Shown: positions 41,089 to 48,797, counted from the first letter of the stretch. The stretch: 48,797 nt of DNA from CAZMGD01 sp964565705 (GCA_964565705.1 CAZMGD010000021.1:1-48797), one strand, 5' to 3'. A program made the numbers and translations. Notes: a model not told the origin generated them from the sequence alone.

Positions 41089-42612
41089 CGCCGCGTCGGC
41101 TCCGGTCATCAGCAGGCCGATCTGCTCGACGTCGACCTCGTCGCGGGCGAAGGAGCCGACGATGCGGCCGCGGTACATGACGAGCACCACGTCGGACAGG
41201 TCGAGCACCTCGCTGAGATCCTCGGAGAACAGCAGCACGCCTCGGCCGGCGTCGCGCTCGTGTCGCACGTGCTCGCGGACCGACTCGGCGGCGCCGAGGT
41301 CGAGCCCGCGTGTCAGCGCGGCAGCGAGCAGCACGTCGTGGTGCTCGCTGAGCTCGCGAGCGAGGATCGCCTTCTGCAGATTGCCGCCCGACATCGTGCT
41401 GACCGGCATGCCACGGCGGTTCCCACGCACGTCGAAGTCGGCGACGAGGCGCTCGGACCTGGCCTTCATCGCCGCCCGGTCGAGCAGGCCGTGGCGCGAG
41501 TACGGCGGTTTGCCGAAGCGCTTCAGCACGAGGTTCTCCTCGAGCGTCAGGCCGGGCGCCAAGCCGGTGCCGAGACGATCCTCGGGCACGTAGGCGAGGC
41601 CGGCGTGCGCCCGCGCCTTCGCGCCCTTCCCCGAGCAGTCCGTCCCCGCGATCGACACCGTGCCGGCGCTCGCCGCGCGCAGCCCACCGATCGCCTCCTG
41701 GAGCTCGCGCTGCCCGTTGCCGGCCACACCGGCGACGCCGACCACCTCGCCGCGCCGAACCCGCAGGGTCGCGCCGTCGACGGCGACGACACCACGGTCG
41801 CCGTCCACGACGAGGCCGTCCACGGCGAGCACCGTGTCGCCCGGCGTCGCCGGTGCGGCGGCAGCGTGGGCGGCGCCGACGCGACGGTCACCGAACACCA
41901 TCCGGTTCAGCTGCTCGCGGCTCAGCTCCGAGGTCGCGCCGTGCCCGGCGTTGCGTCCGGCACGCAGCACGGTCACGCGATCGGTGTGGTCGAGCACCTC
42001 CTGCATCTTGTGCGACACCAGCACCACACCGTGCCCGGTCTCGACCATGTGGCGCACGACGCCGAACAGCCGCTCCGCCTCGTGCGGCGCGAGCACCGCC
42101 GTCGGCTCGTCGAGAATCAGGATGCGCGCGCCGCGGTAGAGCTGCTTCACGATCTCGACCCGCTGCTGCTCACCGACCGACAACTGCCAGACCGACGCCG
42201 ACGGATGGATGTCGAGGCCGAACTCGTCGACGAGCTCGCCGACTTGCTGCTCCAGCTGGCGCAGCGCCTTGCGGCCCAGCGACTTCCCCATGCCGAGCAC
42301 GATGTTCTCGGCCACCGTGAACGTGTCGACGAGGCGGAAGTGCTGGTACACCATCCCGATCCCGTGGGCCGCGGCGTCGTGCGGCGAGCGCAGGTGCACC
42401 GGTTCCCCGTCGATCGTGATCTCGCCGGCATCGGGCCGGTACAGCCCGGCCAGCACGGAGCACAGCGTCGACTTGCCGGCGCCGTTCTCGCCGAGCAGCC
42501 CGTGGATCTCGCCACTGACGACCTCGAAGTCGACCGCGTCGATCGCGGCGACGTCGAAGAAGGTCTTGGTGAGACCTCGGACCTCGAGCGAGGAGAAGGC
42601 GGTGCCGGGCAC
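41086..42612 (-). CDS. BMP-type nucleoside ABC transporter ATP-binding protein (two ABC domains)
   Basis: 508 residues. Domain 1: Walker A GENGAGKST (41-49), signature SVGEQQRVEI, Walker B ILILDEPTA. Domain 2 has a relaxed Walker A (GVAGVAGNGQREL), signature MSGGNLQKAILAREL and AALTRGLDLGA, a variant of the family's AxPTRGLD in which Pro is Leu. One working site plus one altered site is usual for sugar/nucleoside importers. It starts with GTG 42612, 7 bases after the stop of the binding-protein gene. Confidence 0.92.
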   Translation of the reverse strand: MPGTAFSSLEVRGLTKTFFDVAAIDAVDFEVVSGEIHGLLGENGAGKSTLCSVLAGLYRPDAGEITIDGEPVHLRSPHDAAAHGIGMVYQHFRLVDTFTVAENIVLGMGKSLGRKALRQLEQQVGELVDEFGLDIHPSASVWQLSVGEQQRVEIVKQLYRGARILILDEPTAVLAPHEAERLFGVVRHMVETGHGVVLVSHKMQEVLDHTDRVTVLRAGRNAGHGATSELSREQLNRMVFGDRRVGAAHAAAAPATPGDTVLAVDGLVVDGDRGVVAVDGATLRVRRGEVVGVAGVAGNGQRELQEAIGGLRAASAGTVSIAGTDCSGKGAKARAHAGLAYVPEDRLGTGLAPGLTLEENLVLKRFGKPPYSRHGLLDRAAMKARSERLVADFDVRGNRRGMPVSTMSGGNLQKAILARELSEHHDVLLAAALTRGLDLGAAESVREHVRHERDAGRGVLLFSEDLSEVLDLSDVVLVMYRGRIVGSFARDEVDVEQIGLLMTGADAA

Positions 42613-42619
42613 GGATCGG

Positions 42620-43846
42620 TCAGCCAGGAATCTGCCCGACGACGCCCTCCACGAGCCACTGGCAGCAGTCGATGCGCTCGGCGAACGGGATCGTCTCCCC
42701 CTCGGCGATGACGACGTTGCCCTGATTGTCGGTGATCGGGCCGGCGAACATGTCGAAGCTGCCGTCGATGATGCTCTGCTTGCGCTCCTCGACCGTGGCC
42801 AGCATCTCGTCGGTGACGTCGGGTCCGTACGGGGCGAACGTGATGAAGCCGTCCTTCAGGCCACCGAAGGTGATCGCCGGCTTCCACGTGCCGTCGATCA
42901 TGTCGCCGACCTGGCTGGCGTAGTACGTGCCCCAGTCGTAGAGGAACGACGATGCCCATGCCTCGGGCTCGATCTGCGACCAGTCGTTCGTGTAGCCGAT
43001 GACGTGGCCGTCGTTCTGGGCGGCGACGGTCGCGTACACCTGGGCGCCGACCTCGTGGGCGAGCACATCTGCGCCGGCGTTGACGAGCGCCTCGGCGGCC
43101 TGCTGCTCGAGGGCCGGGTCGAACCACGTATTGACGTACACGACCTGCACCTCGGCCTCGGGGTTGACCTCGCGGGCGCCCATCGTGAAAGCGTTCACCG
43201 CGCGGTTCACCTCGTTGTACGGGAAGCCGACCGGGTAGCCGATGATGTTGCTCTCGGTCAGCATCCCGGCGATCATCCCGTCGAGGTAGCGGCCGTCCTC
43301 CGATGCGCCGTCGAAGTGGCCGACGTTGTCGGCGATCTCGTAGCCGGACCACGTCAGGAACAGCACGTCAGGGTTCTCGGCGGCGACGTCCATCATGTCG
43401 TCCTGGTAGAACGTCGTGCCGATCACCATGTCGGCGCCGGACGCGACAGCGTCCTCGAACGCGTTCGTCGCGGTCTGACCTGGGGCGATCGACTCCACGT
43501 AGACGACCTCGATGCCGGGGAACGTCTCCTCGATCTTGGCGCCGCCGCGGGCATGGGTCGTGTTCCACCCACCGTCGTCGATCGAGCCGTCCATGATCAT
43601 CACGATCTTCCAGTCGCTGAAGTCGCCGTCCCGTGGGGTGACCTCCCCCGCTGCGCCACCCGGCGCCGTCGTGGCCGCGCCGGGCGCGGTCGTGTCGGCA
43701 GCGGCGGTCGTCGCGGCCGGCGCTTCGGTCGAGTCCGACGAATCGTCGCCGCCACACGCCGCGGCGACGAGGGAACCGGCGAGGAACAGGCCAGCGAGGC
43801 GAGCGCCGACCGGGACACGGCGGCGACGGGGGGAGGGTGAGGTCAT
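42620..43846 (-). CDS. BMP-family (PnrA-like) nucleoside-binding lipoprotein
   Basis: 408 residues from ATG 43846. Signal peptide with lipobox (LVAAACGG, Cys31), a Thr/Ala linker, then the BMP domain: VMIMDGSIDDGGWNTTHARGGAKIEE, GADMVIGTTFYQDDMMDVAAENPDVLFL and DGMIAGMLTESNIIGY. It is the extracellular receptor of the importer encoded downstream. The length and the FTMGAREVNPEAEVQVVYVNTWFDP stretch match BMP proteins annotated near oxygenases rather than classic PnrA, so the ligand may be a modified nucleobase instead of inosine or guanosine (inference). Confidence 0.92.
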   Translation of the reverse strand: MTSPSPRRRRVPVGARLAGLFLAGSLVAAACGGDDSSDSTEAPAATTAAADTTAPGAATTAPGGAAGEVTPRDGDFSDWKIVMIMDGSIDDGGWNTTHARGGAKIEETFPGIEVVYVESIAPGQTATNAFEDAVASGADMVIGTTFYQDDMMDVAAENPDVLFLTWSGYEIADNVGHFDGASEDGRYLDGMIAGMLTESNIIGYPVGFPYNEVNRAVNAFTMGAREVNPEAEVQVVYVNTWFDPALEQQAAEALVNAGADVLAHEVGAQVYATVAAQNDGHVIGYTNDWSQIEPEAWASSFLYDWGTYYASQVGDMIDGTWKPAITFGGLKDGFITFAPYGPDVTDEMLATVEERKQSIIDGSFDMFAGPITDNQGNVVIAEGETIPFAERIDCCQWLVEGVVGQIPG

Positions 43847-43965
43847 GGGCGGATGCAAGTCAGGACGCATGAAGGATCCGTTTCGGTGTGATGAAGAGGC
43901 GGGGAATCGTGGATGGGCGGGCGAAGGCGGGCATCACGCGCTGACGGTGAACGGGCTGATCGATG

Positions 43966-44940
43966 TCATCGGACCTCCAGGGCGGCCATCTTCTCGGCGA
44001 GGTAGTCGTGGGCGATCACGGGCAGGTGCAGCGCCGGGTGCTCGGCGTCGACGCACGTCTCCAGCGCCTCGATGAGCGCATCGTCGTCCGGTTCGTGGAA
44101 GAACACGAGGCTGATCAGCTCCTCGGTGGGCACCGCCGCGGGCGGGGGCAGCACGCGGTGCTGGTTCGAGCACCACCGGTCGTTCGTCCAGCGGCGGATC
44201 AGGTCGCCGGTGTTGATCAGCAGGCTGCCCGGAAGGTACGGCGCGTCGATCCAGTCACCGTTCTCGTCGCGGACCTGGAGGCCACCGGCGCCGGGCTCGC
44301 GGTCGAGGATCGTGAGGGTGCCGAAGTCGGTGTGCGGGCCCACACGGAACTGGTTCGGCTCCGGGTCGGTGTCGCCGCGGGGTCCGTACCAGTTCAGCGA
44401 GACCTGCGCGGTGGTGGCCCGGCACTGGTCGCGCAACATCGGCTGCGGCAGGCCGAGGGCCATCGAGCAGAGATCGAGCAGTTCGTCGGCGAGCACCTTG
44501 CCGGCGCGCCACCACGCCTCGGCGGCCTCCCGGAACCCGGGCGGAACGGACGGCCAGCGGTTGGCCGCATAGGTGATCGGGCTGGTGACCCGCAGCGACT
44601 CGTCGGGCACATCGACGGGCCCGAAGGCATAGGTCTCCTTCAGGTCCGGCGGGGTGTCGATGCCGTAGGTGGCCGCGTTCGACTCCAGGCCGGGGCCGAC
44701 CCAGCCTCGATAGGCCGCGCCGTCGACGGCGACCGCTGCCTTCTGCCCGGCCGCCAGGTGGAAGAACCGGCGGCACTGCTCGCGGCACTCGGCGATCACG
44801 CCCGCCGGCACCCGGTGGTTGACGACGAGCAGGAAGCCGAGGCGGCGCAGGTGGGCGTCGACCTCGGACGCCAACCCGGCGCGCTGCACCTCGTCACCGT
44901 GGAACCACTGGTCGAGGTCGATGAGCGGGATCTCGGTCAT
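43966..44940 (-). CDS. isopenicillin N synthase-like Fe(II) oxygenase 2
   Basis: 324 residues. The N-terminal DIOX_N domain (IPLIDLDQWF, GFLLVVNHRVP) is followed by the double-stranded beta-helix: His203-x-Asp205 (GPHTDFG) and His261 (NQHRVLPP) for iron. The usual R-x-S that binds the 2-oxoglutarate carboxylate is not seen; the aligned place reads EELISLVFF, with Leu where Arg is expected. The cosubstrate may therefore be held differently. Thymine 7-hydroxylase and IPNS belong to this fold, so a nucleobase substrate is plausible. Overlaps oxygenase 1 by 4 bases. Confidence 0.88.
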   Translation of the reverse strand: MTEIPLIDLDQWFHGDEVQRAGLASEVDAHLRRLGFLLVVNHRVPAGVIAECREQCRRFFHLAAGQKAAVAVDGAAYRGWVGPGLESNAATYGIDTPPDLKETYAFGPVDVPDESLRVTSPITYAANRWPSVPPGFREAAEAWWRAGKVLADELLDLCSMALGLPQPMLRDQCRATTAQVSLNWYGPRGDTDPEPNQFRVGPHTDFGTLTILDREPGAGGLQVRDENGDWIDAPYLPGSLLINTGDLIRRWTNDRWCSNQHRVLPPPAAVPTEELISLVFFHEPDDDALIEALETCVDAEHPALHLPVIAHDYLAEKMAALEVR

Positions 44941-45989
44941 GGTCGCTCGCCCGCCGCGACGCCGATGCGCGACGCCTCGCGGTCGGCGTGGCGGTTCAGT
45001 TCGAGGCCGCGCGATCCGCCGAGCTTCTGGGCCAGGTGCTCGGCGACGGTGACGTCGTCGTAGCTGCTCGTCCCGTCCGCGGCCCGGCACGGCGGGAGGG
45101 TGGAGACGACCGCGTCGGCGTTGCCGTCGTGGAAGTACGCCGCCGACCGGCGACGCTGCAGCGTGCCGTCGGCGTCGCGGGGCGGCACGACGCGGTGCAT
45201 CGTCGAGAGCCATCGGTCGTTGGACCACCGGGCCAGCAGATCGCCGAGGTTGATCAGCAGCGCACCCGGCGCGGGCACGACGGGGCACCACGCGCCGTCC
45301 GGGCGGAGGATCTCGAGGCCGGGCACCGGGTCGGCCCACAGCACGGTGACGATGCCGTAGTCGGTGTGCGCGCCCATCCCCATCTGGCTGTCGCCGACGA
45401 CGACGCCCTCCGGCACCTCGTAGTGGTTCATTCGCAGCACGTCGATCGAGTGATCCGTGAAGGAGGCGAAGTGCTCGGGCGGCAGGCCGAGGGCGACAGC
45501 GAAGATCTCCGTCATCCGGCGGGCGACGGCACCGGCAGCCTGGAACCACGCGCCGACCTCCTCGCGGAACGCATCGGCGCCGGCGAGCTCGGGCCAGATG
45601 CTCTCGGCGTAGATCTCGGCGTCGAGGTCGAGGCCCGGGAAGTCCGATCGGGCGGCGCCGACGTTGAACGCCTCGAACAGGTCGTCGGGCGACACGACGC
45701 CGAGGCTGTAGCTGAGGCGCTCCGATCGTGGCGGGGTGTAGCCGCGGTTGATCGACGGGCGCGGCGCCGTCGAGCGCGTCTTGATCTCGATCGGGAGGCC
45801 GAAGAACCAGTCGATCGCCCGCTGGAGCTGGCCGATCGTGCCGTCCGGGATGCCATGGCCGACGATCTGCATGAACCCGACGCGGCGGCATGCGTCGTCG
45901 ACCGACGCCGCGATCGACGAGCGGGCGTCGTCGTCGCCTGCCCATCCACCGATGTCGATGACCGGCACGTACGGCGCGCTGTCGCTCAC
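44937..45989 (-). CDS. isopenicillin N synthase-like Fe(II)/2-oxoglutarate oxygenase 1
   Basis: 350 residues from GTG 45989. DIOX_N domain (VPVIDIGGW, GFMQIVGHGIPDG), then the iron triad His208-x-Asp210 (GAHTDYG) and His265 (STMHRVVPP). The 2-oxoglutarate motif R-x-S is intact (Arg280, Ser282 in RRRSAAYF), unlike oxygenase 2. The extra C-terminal tail after SYDDVTVAEHLAQKL is charged. It is probably a true 2-oxoglutarate dioxygenase. The neighbours (deaminase, nucleoside importer) suggest a base or nucleoside substrate. Start and stop overlap neighbours by 4 bases (GTGA, ATGA). Confidence 0.9.
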   Translation of the reverse strand: MSDSAPYVPVIDIGGWAGDDDARSSIAASVDDACRRVGFMQIVGHGIPDGTIGQLQRAIDWFFGLPIEIKTRSTAPRPSINRGYTPPRSERLSYSLGVVSPDDLFEAFNVGAARSDFPGLDLDAEIYAESIWPELAGADAFREEVGAWFQAAGAVARRMTEIFAVALGLPPEHFASFTDHSIDVLRMNHYEVPEGVVVGDSQMGMGAHTDYGIVTVLWADPVPGLEILRPDGAWCPVVPAPGALLINLGDLLARWSNDRWLSTMHRVVPPRDADGTLQRRRSAAYFHDGNADAVVSTLPPCRAADGTSSYDDVTVAEHLAQKLGGSRGLELNRHADREASRIGVAAGERP

Positions 45990-47032
45990 GCTTCGGCCTC
46001 CGCGAGCAGCGAGTCGATCTCCGTTCGGAAGCGCGCATCGAGGGCCCGCTTCTCGTCGTCGGGCGCCCAGCATGCCTCGATCGCGTCGCGCGCGATCTGG
46101 GACATGGTGGCCAGGTCGTAGGCGAACGCGTCGGCGACCTGCTCGAAGTCGTCGGCGATCGTCGTCGCTGACATGCCGGGATCGTCGGAGTTGATCGTCA
46201 CGAGCACGCCGGTGGCGCGCTGGGCGGCGAAGGGGTGGGCGGCGACGCTCGGCACCGTACCGCTGAGGACGACGTTCGAGATCGGGCAGACGGTCAGGGG
46301 GATGCGCTGGTCGACCACCTGCTCGGTCAGCTCGGCGTCGTCCAGCAGCGCGACCCCATGGTCGACCCGTTCGCAGCCGAGCACGTCGATCGAGACGCGG
46401 ATGTTCTCCGCCGGGCCGTCCTCGCCGCAGTGCATCGTCCGGCGCAGCCCGTGGCGGGCGGCGAGCGCGTACGCAGGTTCGAAGATGTGGTGGTCGACAC
46501 CGCGCTCGGTGTTGTCGCCGCCGATGCCGATCAGCTCGTCGCGATCTTGGGCGGCGGCGAACTCGACCAGCTCGACGGCGGCGTGACCGTCGGCGCCCTT
46601 GTCGACGTCGAGGATCATCCGGCAGCGGATGTCGAGGTCGCGATGGGCCGCGGCCAGGCCGTCACGGATGCCGGTCCAGATCGTTTCGAGCGCGATGCCG
46701 TAGGGCAGGAGGAACCCGGGCGAGAAGAACATCTCGCGGTAGCGCACCCCGGCCGCGCTGGCGTCCTCGAGCGCTTCGTAGGTGACGCGGGCGAGGTCGT
46801 CGGCGGTCTGCAAGCTGGCGCAGATGACCGTGTACACCTCGAGGAACTCGGTGAGGTTGGTGAACCGGTACAGCTCGGTCGGATCGTCGACCGGCAACCG
46901 CACGCCGTTGGCCCGCGCCAGCTCGGCGAGGGTCTGGGGGCGCACGGCGCCTTCGAGGTGGCAGTGCAGTTCGACCTTCGGGAGACGGCGGGCCAGCGCG
47001 GCGGCCGTCGACGGCGCGTGCGTGCCTGTCAC
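45986..47032 (-). CDS. adenosine/adenine deaminase family protein
   Basis: 348 residues from GTG 47032. The zinc site has His23-x-His25 (VELHCHLEGA), His201 with Glu204 (MHCGEDG), His225 (RVDHG) and Asp283/Asp284 (INSDDPGM). The runs RVDHGV, IPLTVCPISN and INSDDP resemble bacterial adenine deaminases (6-aminopurine deaminase) more than classic Ada (which reads RIGHG and TDDP), so adenine or an N6-modified purine may be the substrate. It sits between a Rieske oxygenase and two IPNS-like oxygenases with 4-base overlaps on both sides. Confidence 0.88.
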   Translation of the reverse strand: MTGTHAPSTAAALARRLPKVELHCHLEGAVRPQTLAELARANGVRLPVDDPTELYRFTNLTEFLEVYTVICASLQTADDLARVTYEALEDASAAGVRYREMFFSPGFLLPYGIALETIWTGIRDGLAAAHRDLDIRCRMILDVDKGADGHAAVELVEFAAAQDRDELIGIGGDNTERGVDHHIFEPAYALAARHGLRRTMHCGEDGPAENIRVSIDVLGCERVDHGVALLDDAELTEQVVDQRIPLTVCPISNVVLSGTVPSVAAHPFAAQRATGVLVTINSDDPGMSATTIADDFEQVADAFAYDLATMSQIARDAIEACWAPDDEKRALDARFRTEIDSLLAEAEA

Positions 47033-48012
47033 GCCGTCGCCGCCAGCTCGCCGAGCATCCGCCGGTACTCCAGGCAGCCGAGGTCGGCCTTGGTGTGCAC
47101 CTCGACGCGGATGTCGAGCGGGATGTTCGGCTCCTCCATCTGTTCGAGGATCCACAGGTCCTCGACACCGACCGCGACCTGGAGGTCGCGCGCGGCGGCG
47201 ATCTGCTGCTCGTCGCCGCCGAGCGGGTAGGCGTGGACCATCCACCAGATCGACGTGTCGTCGTCGACCGGGCACACGAACGACCAGATGAAGTCCGAGC
47301 CGTCGGGGCGGTCGATGCGCAGCTCGACGCTGAAAGGCAGGCCGACCTGGTAGACGGCGACGCTGTCGACGGCCTCGGCGAGGTGGGCGCCGTCGACGAT
47401 CTGGCGATCGAGCTGCTGGAGGCGCCAGCCGGAGCGCTCCACGCTCAAGGTCGGGCGCCCGTCGTCCTGGCCGCCGAACGTCTTCGCGTGCAGGAACGGG
47501 AAGTGCGCCGCGTCGAGGAAGTTGTCGGTCAGGATCGCCGCGCTGACCCGCGTCGTGAACGGCCCGGCGACGAAGAGGTCGTTGACCGGGTCGAGGTAGC
47601 CCGCGTCGTCGATGATGTCGTCGAGCGGTTCGTCGGCGAGGCAGATCCAGACCAGGCCGAACTTGACCGAGACCCGTGCCGTGTCGACGCACGCCTTGGG
47701 CGGGATGGGCACCTCGGACGACAACGCCGGGATCGTCGTCGTGCGGCCGGTCGAATCGAAGCGGTAGCCGTGGTACGCGCACTCCAGCTCGTCGTCGACG
47801 ATCCGGCCGGCGCTCAGCGGTACCAGCCGGTGCGGGCAGCGGTCGCGCATCGCAACCAGCTCACCGCCGAGGCGGGCCACCAGCCAACGCTCGCCGAGCA
47901 GCCGGACGCCGAGCGGGCTGGCCTCGGGCACGTCGGCCTCCAGCGCGACCGGGAGCCAGCAGCGGCGCAGCGACGGATCGGTGTTGCGGAACATCTCGGC
48001 CACCTCCGACAT
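47029..48012 (-). CDS. Rieske non-heme iron oxygenase, VanA/N-demethylase-like
   Basis: 327 residues. Rieske [2Fe-2S] site: Cys59-x-His61 and Cys78-x2-His81 (CPHR, CAYHGYRF). Mononuclear iron site: His170 and His175 in NFLDAAHFPFLH, with bridging Asp167. The short length and single-component look match VanA-type O/N-demethylases, a group that includes methylxanthine demethylases such as NdmA/NdmB. No ferredoxin reductase gene is visible nearby. It is the first gene of the operon; a 7-3-7 palindrome touches its ATG. Its stop overlaps the deaminase GTG. Confidence 0.9.
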   Translation of the reverse strand: MSEVAEMFRNTDPSLRRCWLPVALEADVPEASPLGVRLLGERWLVARLGGELVAMRDRCPHRLVPLSAGRIVDDELECAYHGYRFDSTGRTTTIPALSSEVPIPPKACVDTARVSVKFGLVWICLADEPLDDIIDDAGYLDPVNDLFVAGPFTTRVSAAILTDNFLDAAHFPFLHAKTFGGQDDGRPTLSVERSGWRLQQLDRQIVDGAHLAEAVDSVAVYQVGLPFSVELRIDRPDGSDFIWSFVCPVDDDTSIWWMVHAYPLGGDEQQIAAARDLQVAVGVEDLWILEQMEEPNIPLDIRVEVHTKADLGCLEYRRMLGELAATA

Positions 48013-48029
48013 CGTAAGTGCTACTTACG
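48013..48029. promoter_or_regulatory. palindromic operator candidate at the Rieske gene start
   Basis: CGTAAGT-GCT-ACTTACG: perfect 7-base arms with a 3-base centre, ending on the base just before the ATG at 48012. It is unusually AT-rich for the region. It would cover the ribosome site or the transcription start, as expected for a repressor site. The XRE-cupin regulator encoded next to it is the natural candidate to bind it (inference). Confidence 0.6.
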
Positions 48030-48038
48030 GGTCGATGG

Positions 48039-48055
48039 GTTACCGCTCTGTGAAC
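48039..48055. promoter_or_regulatory. GTTACC-N5-GTGAAC motif upstream of the Rieske operon
   Basis: Half-sites at 48039 and 48050 with an 11-bp period, 27 bases upstream of the Rieske start. It resembles the sites at 25572 and 4264 in spacing and orientation but is a weak match; it may be part of the promoter. Confidence 0.2.
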
Positions 48056-48088
48056 GCTCCGCGATCGCGGGTGCGAGCGGCCCTGTCG

Positions 48089-48694
48089 TCAGTGATCCGG
48101 CGTGGACGTCGGATCGCCGACGACGATCACCACCTCCGCCGGCCCGTCACCGCGCAGCACCCAGCGGTGGGCCACCGAACCGTCGTGGTGGAGGGAGTCG
48201 CCCGGTTCGAGGCCGACCGAACTGCCGTCACCGAACTCGATCATGATCGAGCCCCGCACGACGTACACGACGTCCTCGCCCGGGTGCTCGAACCACTCCT
48301 GCTCGTCGTCCTCCGGGTGGATCGTGTAGTGGTATGCCTGGAGCAGCACGTGGTCGCCGGTGCGCGAGAGGAGGCGCGGCTGCTGCGAGTGCTCGCCGTC
48401 GCTCGCCGACAGACGGATGCCAGCGCCGGCGCGGGTGACGTGGGCGCGCGCGTCGGTCTCGCCACCGAGCAGCGCGTTCGGCGTGCAGTCGAGCGCGGCG
48501 GCGACGCGGTACAGCGTCGGGATGCTCATCGAGGTCCGGCCCGTCTCGAGCTGGCTGATGAACGGCGCCGACACGTCGGCGCGGCGGGCCACCTCGGCGA
48601 TCGACAGCCCGGCGGCCACGCGGCGGGCGCGCACCTCGGCGCCGACGAAGTCGCGCAGGTCGACCGGGATGGGGGCAGCCACTGCGGCCACCAT
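48089..48694 (-). CDS. XRE-family transcriptional regulator with C-terminal cupin
   Basis: 201 residues from ATG 48694. The helix-turn-helix domain (about 15-75) reads VRARRVAAGLSIAEVARRADVSAPFISQLETGRTSMSIPTL, a standard XRE fold. The cupin domain (about 115-195) has EWFEHPGEDVVYVVRGSIMIEFGDG and LEPGDSLHHDGSVAHRW, with histidines that may bind metal or a small ligand. Such regulators control catabolic operons in response to the substrate. It lies 76 bases upstream of the Rieske-deaminase-oxygenase operon on the same strand and is the likely local regulator. Confidence 0.9.
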   Translation of the reverse strand: MVAAVAAPIPVDLRDFVGAEVRARRVAAGLSIAEVARRADVSAPFISQLETGRTSMSIPTLYRVAAALDCTPNALLGGETDARAHVTRAGAGIRLSASDGEHSQQPRLLSRTGDHVLLQAYHYTIHPEDDEQEWFEHPGEDVVYVVRGSIMIEFGDGSSVGLEPGDSLHHDGSVAHRWVLRGDGPAEVVIVVGDPTSTPDH

Positions 48695-48757
48695 ACCCAC
48701 ACGGGTTGGGTCGAAGGACCCTGGCCGACGGGGCCCCGATACCTCGACAATCGAGTC

Positions 48758-48797
48758 ATGGAACGGACACTCCCGCAGGCCTGGCGTGTTCGCCGTG
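48758..48797 (+). CDS. possible start of a divergent gene, cut by the window end
   Basis: ATG at 48758 opens a frame reading MERTLPQAWRVRR up to the window edge. It is divergent from the XRE-cupin gene with 63 bases between. Too short to assign. Confidence 0.3.
   Translation, partial: MERTLPQAWRVRR

Overview
The window is high-GC DNA with dense genes, many GTG/TTG starts and 4-base gene overlaps. Gene content points to an actinobacterium: two WhiB-type Fe-S regulators, a mycothiol-type maleylpyruvate isomerase fold, an F420-type luciferase-like protein, a mycofactocin (mft) locus, an LCP protein and a RipA-like NlpC/P60 protein. The mix fits class Acidimicrobiia (Ilumatobacter-like) best, but this is inference from gene content and no genus can be fixed. 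I see no rRNA, tRNA, CRISPR array, transposase or prophage, and no stretch above 300 bases without a gene or a described element.

Layout. 1-4.3 kb: a lipoprotein, a dienelactone hydrolase, a poly-gamma-glutamate hydrolase-type protein, two WhiB genes, TatA and a glutamate formiminotransferase-like protein. 4.3-12.8 kb: a large exported alpha/beta-hydrolase lipoprotein, cysS, valS (split by a false 10-N gap), an L,D-transpeptidase and an LCP protein. 12.8-24.2 kb: a redox-cofactor region. A minus-strand run holds three NDMA-type (nicotinoprotein) alcohol dehydrogenases, an exported tyrosine-phosphatase lipoprotein and a MoxR/VWA pair. Then come a methyltransferase flanked by repeats, a HelD-like helicase and mftA-mftB-mftC. 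24.2-38.4 kb: an NlpC/P60 hydrolase, guaA, a PLP decarboxylase, two Nudix proteins, a carotenoid oxygenase-Dps-PhyH group, a glutathione peroxidase, a truncated LLM gene, three SDR-type genes (one lacking catalytic residues), a mycothiol-type protein and a cytosine deaminase. 38.4-48.8 kb: a minus-strand supra-operon of a Rieske oxygenase, an adenine/adenosine deaminase, two IPNS-like Fe(II) oxygenases, a complete BMP-type nucleoside ABC importer and a broken third IPNS-like oxygenase, with an XRE-cupin regulator upstream.

How the genes may work together. MftABC would make the peptide-derived redox cofactor precursor and the nicotinoprotein dehydrogenases would use it; the later maturation genes mftD/E/F are not in the window. 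The 38-48.7 kb block reads as uptake and oxidative breakdown of a purine or pyrimidine (possibly methylated). It combines an importer, deaminases acting on adenine- and cytosine-type substrates, and three kinds of iron oxygenase. I regard this block as the best candidate for an undescribed pathway.

Non-coding structure is unusual. There are several families of long, nearly perfect hairpins at gene ends, with identical arms 24 kb apart in one case. A short GC-rich near-palindrome recurs at gene borders. A rare AT-containing motif with 11-bp spacing recurs in promoter regions, and a 7-3-7 palindrome touches the start codon of the Rieske gene.
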